64,000 nucleotides of DNA from an uncultured Cellvibrio sp. (GTDB lineage Bacteria; Pseudomonadota; Gammaproteobacteria; Pseudomonadales; Cellvibrionaceae). A program made the position numbers and the translations under genes. Under the pieces are notes generated by a model. The model worked only from the letters and a program-made list of their open reading frames with translations. It did no database searches and was not told the DNA's origin. Where the stretch lies: positions 4,198-68,197 of the forward strand of contig CAMLML010000014.1 of the NCBI GenBank assembly GCA_946481095.1, in the 5' to 3' direction. Shown piece by piece: positions 20,011-27,457 of this stretch (its first letter is position 1; every line of letters starts with the position of its first letter).

Positions 20011-20757
20011 TCAGGATTTTTGTTCCGGTGCATTGACCAGATCTTCAAGTGTTAAGTGCGTCAGCTTTTTAATTTTATAAAACACATAAAAAATTGCGGT
20101 GGCCAGAACTATGGTAGACGGCAAGGCAATCACAGGAAAGCTTAACGCATTCATTTTGCCAATTTCAGCATTGGCTGCAGCAGTTCCCATGGGGCTAACC
20201 AGAATCCATTTGGCTAATAAATAATTGAGCAGCGATGATAAAAAAAACGAACCGGCAATCATCAGTGTCGCTTTGCGCAGGCTTTGCTCGAATTCGACTT
20301 CTTTATTATGCTCTTTAATTGCCGCCAACATTTTTTGCACATTAAAGATGTCTTCATTGTAAATAAAAAACCTCACCAAGGGTTTTTGTGTCATGGCTGA
20401 TAGTAAAGTCACAAGGCCAATCACGCCAGGAACAGCAGCTTCCTTAATAATCAAATATTCGGTATCCAGTTTCAAAAGGCTGATGCCACCAGTTAACAAA
20501 ACACTAATAAACCCTATAACAGAAAAAATATTGAAGCGTTTGTTTTTGATGAAATCACGAATGCCGTAAACTAGCGGGAATGATAAAGCCAGAATTAATG
20601 CATATGTGGGGCCCAACCTGTCATCTGTACTCAGCTTGGTTAGTATCAAGGTAGGTAGCAAAATATTCATAGCCAAATTCAATAGCAAACTTTCACGTTT
20701 GGGTTTTGGCTTGGAATAGTTTAGTGTGTCGTTAGGTTTGATTGTGTCGTTGGTCAT
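20011..20757 (-). CDS. Polytopic inner-membrane protein (VC0807-like family)
   Basis: This 248-residue protein has about six hydrophobic segments and resembles the VC0807-type membrane proteins, with the conserved DRLGPTYALILALSFPLVYG block and a KPLVRFFIYN loop. Function unknown. It occupies the position where yciB (septation protein A) usually stands, upstream of yciI and divergent from the PHP nuclease, and might be a distant counterpart, but length and motifs differ from YciB. Its start overlaps in divergent direction with the upstream open frame of the PHP gene. Confidence 0.62.
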   Translation of the reverse strand: MTNDTIKPNDTLNYSKPKPKRESLLLNLAMNILLPTLILTKLSTDDRLGPTYALILALSFPLVYGIRDFIKNKRFNIFSVIGFISVLLTGGISLLKLDTEYLIIKEAAVPGVIGLVTLLSAMTQKPLVRFFIYNEDIFNVQKMLAAIKEHNKEVEFEQSLRKATLMIAGSFFLSSLLNYLLAKWILVSPMGTAAANAEIGKMNALSFPVIALPSTIVLATAIFYVFYKIKKLTHLTLEDLVNAPEQKS

Positions 20758-20776
20758 TATCCAAATCTTTTATTGC

Positions 20777-21643
20777 ATGGTGTTTATTAAATTTAATTCT
20801 GGTGAATTCGTGATTTTTGATTTGCATTGTCATACCGATTGTTCAGACGGTCATTTGAGTCCCGGTGATTTGGTTTTACGTGCCAAAACAAAAGGTGTAG
20901 ACGTACTGGCAATCACGGATCACGATACCATAGCTGGTTTGCAAATGGCAGAAGTGGCAGCGCGTGAACTGGGGTTGCATCTCATTCCGGGAATTGAGTT
21001 CTCCAGCCAATGGTTGCATAACAGTGTTCATATTGTGGGCTTGAATGTGTCGGTGGAAAGCCCTGAGTTACAACAGGCAATTTCTATTCAAAATGAATCG
21101 CGTGAACAACGTTCAATCCAGATTGCAGAAAAATTAAACAAGTTGGGAATAGGCGGTTCATTGGAAGCCGCCCGTGAAATTGCCGGATCAGCAACAGTGG
21201 CCAGGCCGCATTTCGCTCAATATTTAATCGCCAAAGGTTATGCAAAAGATATGAATGCCGCCTTTAAAAAGTATTTGGGGCAGGGTAAGCCGGCAGATGT
21301 GAAGTACCAATGGCCGGAAATAGCTACGGTCATCGGCTGGATAAAAGCGGCTGGTGGCATTGCAGTGTTGGCGCATCCAGCTAAATATGAATTGACCAGA
21401 ACCAGGTTATGTAAACTGGTTTCTGAATTTGCTGAAGCGGGTGGTGATGCACTTGAAATTATCAGTGGTCAGCAACCCGATAGTCTTACCAAAGATCTTT
21501 TGCGTATTGCCAATCAATACAATTTGTATGCATCCTGTGGTTCGGATTTTCATCAACCAAATCAGCCGTGGCAGGAGCTGGGTCAATTTGGAACATTACC
21601 GGAACAAGCCAAACCTGTGTGGCAGTTAATGGGATTTAATTAA
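20777..21643 (+). CDS. rnm: PHP-domain nuclease, RNase AM (YciV)-like
   Basis: This 288-residue protein has the PHP metal motifs: FDLHCHTDCSDG (motif I), ITDHDTIAG (motif II), LIPGIEFSSQ (motif III), VLAHPAKY (motif IV) and CGSDFHQP near the end. E. coli YciV/RNase AM trims the 5' ends of rRNA precursors and hydrolyses 3',5'-bisphosphonucleotides. The start at 20777 was chosen by length match with YciV; a GTG at 20813 with GGTGAA before it is an alternative. It stands before yciO as in most relatives. Confidence 0.88.
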   Translation: MVFIKFNSGEFVIFDLHCHTDCSDGHLSPGDLVLRAKTKGVDVLAITDHDTIAGLQMAEVAARELGLHLIPGIEFSSQWLHNSVHIVGLNVSVESPELQQAISIQNESREQRSIQIAEKLNKLGIGGSLEAAREIAGSATVARPHFAQYLIAKGYAKDMNAAFKKYLGQGKPADVKYQWPEIATVIGWIKAAGGIAVLAHPAKYELTRTRLCKLVSEFAEAGGDALEIISGQQPDSLTKDLLRIANQYNLYASCGSDFHQPNQPWQELGQFGTLPEQAKPVWQLMGFN

Positions 21644-21671
21644 TCGCTCAGTCGTAACAAGGCGCAATAAA

Positions 21672-22295
21672 ATGGCACAATTTTTTCGAATACATCCTGA
21701 AAATCCCCAGTCACGATTAATCAGTCAGGCGGTTGATATTATTCGTCAGGGTGGATTGATTATTTATCCTACCGATTCCGCTTATGCCCTGGGATGTCAT
21801 ATAGGTGATAAGGATGCGCTGGAGCGTATCCGGGCAATTCGCCAATTGGACAAGCATCATAATTTCACGTTGATGTGCCGTGATTTATCCGAATTGGCAA
21901 CTTATGCCCGAGTCAGCAATCAAAGTTTCCGATTGCTGAAAAAGAGTACGCCGGGTGCATTCACTTTTATCCTTGAAGCCACCTCTGAGGTTCCCCGCCG
22001 TTTATTGCATCCCAAGCGTAAAACTATAGGTTTGCGCGTACCGGATAATCCAATCACACAAGCTCTGCTAACCGAGTTGGCCGAGCCACTGATGACATCG
22101 AGTTTGCTACTACCTGGTGATGAGTTCCCCTTGAGTGATCCCTATGAGATTCGCGAGCAACTGGAACATCAGGTCGATCTGGTGATCGACGGTGGTTTCT
22201 GTGGTCTGGAACCAACAACTGTGATTGATCTGACGGAAGAAACTCCGCAATTGATTCGTCAGGGGAAAGGGGATTTTGAGGGGTTTATGGGGTGA
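21672..22295 (+). CDS. yciO: YciO, Sua5/YrdC-type RNA/ATP-binding protein
   Basis: This 207-residue protein has the Sua5/YciO/YrdC fold with GGLIIYPTDSAYALGCHIGD, KHHNFTLMCRDLSELATYA, PGAFTFILEAT and KTIGLRVPDNP. These proteins bind ATP and are related to TsaC, which makes threonylcarbamoyl-AMP for tRNA t6A, although YciO itself has weak or distinct activity. It follows the PHP gene by 28 bases in the usual PHP-yciO-scpA-scpB-rluB order. Confidence 0.93.
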   Translation: MAQFFRIHPENPQSRLISQAVDIIRQGGLIIYPTDSAYALGCHIGDKDALERIRAIRQLDKHHNFTLMCRDLSELATYARVSNQSFRLLKKSTPGAFTFILEATSEVPRRLLHPKRKTIGLRVPDNPITQALLTELAEPLMTSSLLLPGDEFPLSDPYEIREQLEHQVDLVIDGGFCGLEPTTVIDLTEETPQLIRQGKGDFEGFMG

Positions 22296-22314
22296 GTCAT
22301 AAGTTTTGTTATAG

Positions 22315-22611
22315 CTATTTCAAATGTAGGCTCGGAACCATAGTTTGGTGCAGTACTGCAAGAACGACCAAATCACTCTTTTGGATTCTGTAATAAATCA
22401 TATGGCTGACATAGGGGAAACTCTTTATACCTTCGCCTAAATCCTGACTTCTATCTACACCGATTAATGGTTGTTCCTGCAATCGTTTGAGAGTGTTTCG
22501 CAATTCATTCAAGTAAGTTTTGGTTTGCAGATTGCCCCATTTAATGTGTGTGTATTGGCGTATGTCGAGAAGGTCTTGTTTGGCTTCATCCGTAAAAATC
22601 AAACGAGTCAT
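22315..22611 (-). CDS. ParE/RelE-family toxin
   Basis: This 98-residue toxin shows the ParE-type pattern FTDEAKQDLLDIRQYTHIKWG, LKRLQEQPLIGVDRSQDLGEGIKSFPYVSHMIYYRI and VLAVLHQTM. ParE proteins poison gyrase, RelE relatives cut mRNA; the ParE side is more likely. Its ATG directly follows the antitoxin TAA with no gap. It stands on the strand opposite to the conserved yciO-scpA genes that it separates. Confidence 0.9.
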   Translation of the reverse strand: MTRLIFTDEAKQDLLDIRQYTHIKWGNLQTKTYLNELRNTLKRLQEQPLIGVDRSQDLGEGIKSFPYVSHMIYYRIQKSDLVVLAVLHQTMVPSLHLK

Positions 22612-22872
22612 TTAATTATCACCTTCCTCAATCAGGGATTTCAAAAGCATATCGCCATCATGGATTTTACCTTCTGCCAAATCTACATTGGCTTTTTGAA
22701 TTTTTTGCTGTAATTGTTTCATCTTCAAAGCTTCCAGATTCGCATAATCTTCCATCGAGAGCATCACAGCCACAGGTTTACCGTTGCGGCTGATTTCGAT
22801 TGGGTTGCGCTGCACTTTTAGTAATAAATCACCAAATTGAGTCTTGGCTTGATTGGAAGTCAGTGTTTCCAT
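22612..22872 (-). CDS. Phd/YefM-family antitoxin
   Basis: This 86-residue protein has the Phd/YefM N-terminal DNA-binding fold (METLTSNQAKTQFGDLLLKVQRNPIEI, then GKPVAVMLSMEDY) and a charged C-terminal tail for toxin binding. It comes first in a two-gene toxin-antitoxin operon. AAGG lies ten bases before the ATG, and a 14-base palindrome lies 26 bases upstream. Confidence 0.92.
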   Translation of the reverse strand: METLTSNQAKTQFGDLLLKVQRNPIEISRNGKPVAVMLSMEDYANLEALKMKQLQQKIQKANVDLAEGKIHDGDMLLKSLIEEGDN

Positions 22873-22882
22873 AATGAACCTT

Positions 22883-22917
22883 TTGGCTGAATTAATTAAA
22901 TCGAACGATTTGGCTGA
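22883..22917. promoter_or_regulatory. Toxin-antitoxin autoregulatory operator candidate
   Basis: The perfect palindrome AAATCGAACGATTT (22898-22911) is flanked by two direct TTGGCTGA repeats (22883-22890 and 22910-22917), just upstream of the antitoxin gene. This is a fitting site for Phd-type autorepression. Confidence 0.6.
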
Positions 22918-22954
22918 TTATAAGTGATATTGGTTTGATGTCCAGATTTGCGGC

Positions 22955-22960
22955 TATAAT
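22955..22960 (+). promoter_or_regulatory. Candidate -10 element for scpA
   Basis: A perfect TATAAT lies 43 bases before the GTG start of scpA. The -35 region is weak (GTTTGA at a spacing of 16). It supports the GTG start, because the longer open frame would run through it. Confidence 0.5.
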
Positions 22961-23003
22961 GCCGCCCTTGTTTTACGCCTATGGCTTGGTCAGGAATTCG
23001 CTT

Positions 23004-23867
23004 GTGACAGAAACTCTGGATACCCCCGTTGAATCGACACCGGTGCAGCACTCTTTTGAAGCTGTTCCGCCAGCGACTGTGCCCCGGCAAAGTGAAATGC
23101 CGTTTGCTATGGTTCATGGCAAAGCCTATACCCAATTACCACAAGATTTATACATTCCGCCGGATGCATTGGAAGTTTTCCTTGAGGCATTCGAAGGTCC
23201 TTTGGATTTACTGCTTTATCTGATTCGTCGTCAGAACATCGACATTCTGGATATCAACGTTTCACAAATCACAACCCAATATATGGCTTATGTGGATCTA
23301 ATGCAGTCACATCAGTTTGAATTGGCCGCGGAATATCTGGTGATGGCCGCTATGTTGGCGGAAATCAAATCGCGCATGTTATTGCCGCGTTCCGGTGACG
23401 AAATCGAGGAAGAGGAAGATCCTCGTGCATCCCTGATTCGTCGTTTGCAAGAGTATGAACGATTCAAAAAAGCGGCAGAGGATGTGGACGCTTTGCCCCG
23501 TGTTGGACGTAATATCTTTGTAGCCTCTGCACAAGCACCTGATCGCAGTTTGATCCGGCCTGAACCTGATGTGGAATTGCAGGAATTATTGTTGGCACTT
23601 TCTGAAGTTTTGCGTCGTGCTGACATGTTTGAATCACATCACGTATCAAAAGAAAAATTATCCACTCGCGAACGTATGGCGCAAGTTCTGGATAGATTGG
23701 CCAATCAAAGTTTTGTGCCTTTTGTGAGTTTATTTAAAGTAGAAGAAGGACGTTTGGGGGTTGTTGTCACTTTCCTGGCCGTGATGGAGTTAATTAAAGA
23801 ATCTTTGGTAGAAATTGTGCAGAGCGAAGATTTTGGCCCGATTCACGTTAAAGCACGCAGTCAATAA
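23004..23867 (+). CDS. scpA: Segregation and condensation protein A
   Basis: This 287-residue kleisin bridges the SMC or MksB-like heads with ScpB in chromosome compaction. The conserved core is LEAFEGPLDLLLYLIRRQNIDILDI, then EYLVMAAMLAEIKSRMLLP and the C-terminal winged helix. The N-terminus has a family-atypical leader of about 60 residues. Although the frame opens at 22935, I chose the GTG at 23004: AGGAAT lies seven bases before it and a TATAAT lies within the longer version. scpB follows 33 bases downstream. Confidence 0.92.
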   Translation: MTETLDTPVESTPVQHSFEAVPPATVPRQSEMPFAMVHGKAYTQLPQDLYIPPDALEVFLEAFEGPLDLLLYLIRRQNIDILDINVSQITTQYMAYVDLMQSHQFELAAEYLVMAAMLAEIKSRMLLPRSGDEIEEEEDPRASLIRRLQEYERFKKAAEDVDALPRVGRNIFVASAQAPDRSLIRPEPDVELQELLLALSEVLRRADMFESHHVSKEKLSTRERMAQVLDRLANQSFVPFVSLFKVEEGRLGVVVTFLAVMELIKESLVEIVQSEDFGPIHVKARSQ

Positions 23868-23900
23868 TTTTTTATTTTTACTTATTATTTGTGAAATATT

Positions 23901-24752
23901 ATGAACGACATTACTGATGATCATGAAACGGATGAGTTTGATCAATCTGACATAAATGAGGTTGCGCAAGCGGATGTTGATGACAGCGTTGAGGTTGCAT
24001 TACCTACGCAAAAACCGGTTGATCAAGCCATGTTGCGTCGTATTGTCGAAGGCGCAGTTTTGGCTGCGGGACAGCCCATGTCAGTGGCAAAAATTCTTGA
24101 ATTGTTTGACACTTTTGTTGCACCTGACAAAGAAGAAATTCAAGCAGCCTTGGAAGATATTCAAGCAGAAACCAAAGGTCGCGGTTTTGAATTAAAAGAA
24201 GTCGCTTCCGGTTGGCGTTTTCAAGTCTGTGATGATCTGGCTCCCTGGGTTGGTCGTTTGTGGGATGAAAAACCTCAAAAATATTCGCGTGCATTGTTGG
24301 AAACTTTATCGTTAATCGCGTATCGCCAACCGATTACTCGCGGTGATATCGAAGAAATTCGTGGTGTGGCTGTCAGTTCGCATATCATGAAAACTTTATT
24401 GGAGCGTGATTGGGTAAAGGTGGTGGGTCACAGAGATGTTCCGGGTCGCCCATCTTTATATGCTACCACCCGACAATTTTTGGATTATTTCAATTTAAAA
24501 AGTTTGGAAGAGTTGCCCAGCTTGAGTGAGATCCGTGATCTGGATGAAATCAATCCAATGTTAAATTTGGTTGAAGACGGAGTCGGTGAAAAAGACACTG
24601 ATGCACCAATTCCTGATCAAACCGATTTGCCATCACTAACTGAATTGGAAGCGCAACCGGTGACTGAAGAGTTTGTTGATGGTGAAGAAGCATTTATGGA
24701 TGCAGTGGATGATGAAATGGAAGCAGGAATAGAGAAGCAGCCAGAAAATTAA
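23901..24752 (+). CDS. scpB: Segregation and condensation protein B
   Basis: This 283-residue protein has the tandem winged-helix core of ScpB: LRRIVEGAVLAAGQPMSVAKILELF, GRGFELKEVASGWRFQV, SRALLETLSLIAYRQPITRGDIEEIRGV and GRPSLYATTRQFLDYF. It dimerises and binds ScpA. An acidic N-terminal leader (about 35 residues) and an acidic C-terminal tail flank the core. A palindromic GC-rich element begins two bases after the stop. Confidence 0.95.
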   Translation: MNDITDDHETDEFDQSDINEVAQADVDDSVEVALPTQKPVDQAMLRRIVEGAVLAAGQPMSVAKILELFDTFVAPDKEEIQAALEDIQAETKGRGFELKEVASGWRFQVCDDLAPWVGRLWDEKPQKYSRALLETLSLIAYRQPITRGDIEEIRGVAVSSHIMKTLLERDWVKVVGHRDVPGRPSLYATTRQFLDYFNLKSLEELPSLSEIRDLDEINPMLNLVEDGVGEKDTDAPIPDQTDLPSLTELEAQPVTEEFVDGEEAFMDAVDDEMEAGIEKQPEN

Positions 24753-24753
24753 T

Positions 24754-24807
24754 TTCACCCCCTCCTAACCTCCCCCCTTGCCAAGGGGGAGGTTAGGAGG
24801 GGGTGAA
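24754..24807. repeat. GC-rich palindromic element, single-hairpin copy
   Basis: A 54-base nearly perfect palindrome (TTCACCCCCTCC...GGAGGGGGTGAA) with the core CCCCCTTGCCAAGGGGG. It begins two bases after the scpB stop and belongs to the same family as copies at 44818, 46718, 53211 and 58059. It could fold as a strong mRNA hairpin between scpB and rluB. Confidence 0.85.
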
Positions 24808-24835
24808 GATTTGAATTCTATTTTTATTTTTTAAG

Positions 24836-25891
24836 GTGAAAAAAATTACAGACAAACCCCAAAAACCCGCCAGGGCTGTGAAGCCAGCGGTTGCTAACAA
24901 AGCAAAATCGACAACTGAAAAAAAATTGACTGAAAAGAAAACAGTTGAAAAGAAAACTTATCAAAAAAAACCAGCAGAGAAAAAATCAACAAAGGTTGAT
25001 CATTCCTCTGCCGAGTCTGCACAAGCTTCAGCGCCTGTTGGTGAAAAATTACAAAAGGTATTGGCTCGTACCGGAATAGGTTCCCGTCGGGAAATAGAGG
25101 GCATTATTGAAGCCGGACACATCAAAATAAATGATCGAATTGCAAAGCTGGGTGATCGTGTTACACCTAAAGATAAAATTTTTGTGAATGGTCAGAGGAT
25201 TGTTATCAGTCCTGAAGCTTCACGTCGTCGGGTCATTCTGTATAACAAACCAGAAGGTGAAATTTGTTCGCGTTCTGATCCCGAAGGGCGCCCAAGTGTT
25301 TATGATCGATTGCCATCAATAAAAGGTGAGCGGTGGATTTCTGTAGGGCGTTTGGATTTTAATACCAGTGGTTTGTTGTTGTTTACTAATGATGGAGAAT
25401 TGGCAAATAAACTCATGCATCCATCGTCTGTTATTGATCGTGAATATTTAGTGCGTATTCAAGGTGCAGTTGACGATGAAATGTTACGTGCATTACGTGA
25501 AGGTGTATTGCTGGAAGATGGTGTTGCACGATTTACCGATATTGTGGAAGGAGCGGGTGAGTCGCGTAATCGTTGGTTTTATTGCGTGGTTATGGAAGGG
25601 CGAAATCGTGAAGTGCGCCGTTTATGGGAGTCGCAAGGTGTTAAAGTCAGTCGATTAAAACGTGTACGTTACGGCAATATTTTTATTCCATCACATGTGC
25701 GTGTTGGGCAATGGTTGGAATTAACCGAAAAAGAAATTGCAGATTTGTGTCTAACGGCCGGTTTTGACAGCAACAAGGCCACCAAAATTGTTGAGCCCAG
25801 TCGCGAAGAAAAAATGGCACGTGAACGTCACGAGAAAAAATTGCGCGCGGCAAATCATTCGCCGAAGGTTATCAAGCCGAAAAAATCCTGA
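24836..25891 (+). CDS. rluB: 23S rRNA pseudouridine 2605 synthase
   Basis: This 351-residue protein has a Lys/Ala-rich disordered leader of about 65 residues, an S4 RNA-binding domain (LQKVLARTGIGSRREIEGII), and the RsuA-type catalytic domain with VGRLDFNTSGLLLFTNDG, whose Asp is the catalytic residue. RluB makes pseudouridine in helix 89/90 of 23S rRNA. The only candidate start before the S4 domain in frame with a strong position is GTG at 24836; a GTG at 24878 cannot be excluded. It follows scpB as usual. Confidence 0.93.
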   Translation: MKKITDKPQKPARAVKPAVANKAKSTTEKKLTEKKTVEKKTYQKKPAEKKSTKVDHSSAESAQASAPVGEKLQKVLARTGIGSRREIEGIIEAGHIKINDRIAKLGDRVTPKDKIFVNGQRIVISPEASRRRVILYNKPEGEICSRSDPEGRPSVYDRLPSIKGERWISVGRLDFNTSGLLLFTNDGELANKLMHPSSVIDREYLVRIQGAVDDEMLRALREGVLLEDGVARFTDIVEGAGESRNRWFYCVVMEGRNREVRRLWESQGVKVSRLKRVRYGNIFIPSHVRVGQWLELTEKEIADLCLTAGFDSNKATKIVEPSREEKMARERHEKKLRAANHSPKVIKPKKS

Positions 25892-25917
25892 TTCAATAGT
25901 TGTGTAACAGTGACCTG

Positions 25918-25946
25918 AAGGTGGACATGATCCACCTTTATTTTTT
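25918..25946. terminator. Terminator between convergent rluB and DUF2062 genes
   Basis: AAGGTGGA and TCCACCTT form an 8-bp stem with a CATGA loop, followed by TATTTTTT on the plus strand. It mainly serves rluB. Confidence 0.75.
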
Positions 25947-25953
25947 GAAAAGG

Positions 25954-26544
25954 TTAATTTGATTGTTGTATGCGTTTTAACTTGCGTTTATTCCAGGCTC
26001 TTACTGCATGCCAGCGCCAATAGGCCTGCATACCAAAATATCCCAAAGCACCGAATGCCAGGCCTGTCACCAGGGAACCCAACAGAAAAGGCTTCCACAC
26101 ACTGCCTAATTCATTTCCCAGCCAATTAAGGGCAGCCCGGTATTGATTGTCCACAATCAGATCCCACAAGCTGCCAAAGTCCATACTGGTAACTGCTGCT
26201 GCAGTGGCGGCAGTGTCACTGTCCACTTGCAGAATGAATTTGCCCACCTCATACGCGATATAAAAGAAAAACGGCATGGTGAAAGGATTGGTGATCCAGA
26301 CCAGAGCAACGGCAATAGGTAAATTGCAGTGGAAAAATAACGCGGCCATAGCAGCAACAGCCATCTGCCCGGGTATAGGCAACATGGCTATGAATAATCC
26401 CCAGAAAAAAGCAACGGATACCGAATGCCGGTTAAGATGAAATAAATTGGGGTCGTGCAGCAAATCCCCAAGAAAATGCAGGGCAGGGTTATTTTTGATA
26501 TCCGATGGACTGGGAAAAAACCGCTTAAGTAACTTACGAGCCAT
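25954..26544 (-). CDS. DUF2062 membrane protein
   Basis: This 196-residue protein has the DUF2062 pattern: SVAFFWGLFIAMLPIPGQMAVAAMAALFF, NLPIAVALVWITNPFTMPFFFYIAYEVG, and a C-terminal transmembrane segment (PFLLGSLVTGLAFGALGYFG), with a basic tail. Function is unknown. DUF2062 genes often stand beside comEC in pseudomonads, as here. Confidence 0.88.
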   Translation of the reverse strand: MARKLLKRFFPSPSDIKNNPALHFLGDLLHDPNLFHLNRHSVSVAFFWGLFIAMLPIPGQMAVAAMAALFFHCNLPIAVALVWITNPFTMPFFFYIAYEVGKFILQVDSDTAATAAAVTSMDFGSLWDLIVDNQYRAALNWLGNELGSVWKPFLLGSLVTGLAFGALGYFGMQAYWRWHAVRAWNKRKLKRIQQSN

Positions 26545-26724
26545 TAGAAACTGAGCAACCTGAAAAAAGACACGGCATTATGCCGATAATTATGGGTAAA
26601 AACTATCAATAATCCAGCTTGAGCCCCCATTCTGGCTGGCGAAGATAACCAATTTATGACAGCATGCCCGGGGTTCAGAATTGCGACAACCCGCCATAAC
26701 ATTTGATATACAGGGTCAGTATTG

Positions 26725-27423
26725 ATGAAAGCACTTTCGATTATTAAATATATTTTTACGATTATTGGTATTGGAATGTTGATTGGTGCATTTGTGGTTA
26801 ACCAGCATACCAATAAATTTATCGCATCCTCACTTAAAGCCGACGGGCAGGTAATTGATTTCGAAGCCAGGCGTTCCGATAATTCTTCAGCAACCTATGC
26901 ACCGGTCATCAAATTTGTAGCAAATGATGGCAAGGAATATCAGTTTGTATCCTCTGTATCCAGCAATCCACCTTCTTATGATGTTGGTGAAGTAGTCGAA
27001 ATTCTTTATCTGGAATCCAATCCGAATGATGCACAAGTGAACGGTTTTTTTTCATTGCATCTGGGTGAATTTATACTGGGCATATTGGGAAGTATATTTC
27101 TGGCTATTGGTGGTGGTATTTTATTGTTTGGTTTCTTAGGAAATAAAAAACGCGAATATTTGCTCGTCCATGGTGTTTCAATTCAGACAAAAATTCAGTC
27201 GGTGGCACTAAACGAATCTATTACTGTTAACGGCAGGCATCCGTTTGTTATTGTGAGTCAGTGGTTAAACCCGGCAACCAATGAACTGCATGAATTTGAA
27301 AGTGATAATATTTGGTTTGATCCAACTGATTTCATTAAAACAGAAACGATTCATGTGCTGATTGAACAAAATAATCCAAAAAAATATTGGGTAGACATTC
27401 GGTTTTTACCTAAAAAAGCTTAA
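26725..27423 (+). CDS. DUF3592 membrane protein
   Basis: This 232-residue protein has an N-terminal transmembrane helix (YIFTIIGIGMLIGAFVV), an extracytoplasmic DUF3592-like domain (ADGQVIDFEARRSDN...YAPVIKFVANDGKEYQF...YDVGEVVEILYL), a second helix pair (FILGILGSIFLAIGGGILLFGFLG), and a second beta-rich domain. Function unknown. The frame begins with a TTG at 26722 directly before the ATG; AGGGT lies about 10 bases upstream. comEC follows 34 bases later. Confidence 0.75.
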   Translation: MKALSIIKYIFTIIGIGMLIGAFVVNQHTNKFIASSLKADGQVIDFEARRSDNSSATYAPVIKFVANDGKEYQFVSSVSSNPPSYDVGEVVEILYLESNPNDAQVNGFFSLHLGEFILGILGSIFLAIGGGILLFGFLGNKKREYLLVHGVSIQTKIQSVALNESITVNGRHPFVIVSQWLNPATNELHEFESDNIWFDPTDFIKTETIHVLIEQNNPKKYWVDIRFLPKKA

Positions 27424-27457
27424 AGTTAAATATTAATTTGTAATTCAAGGATGAGTT

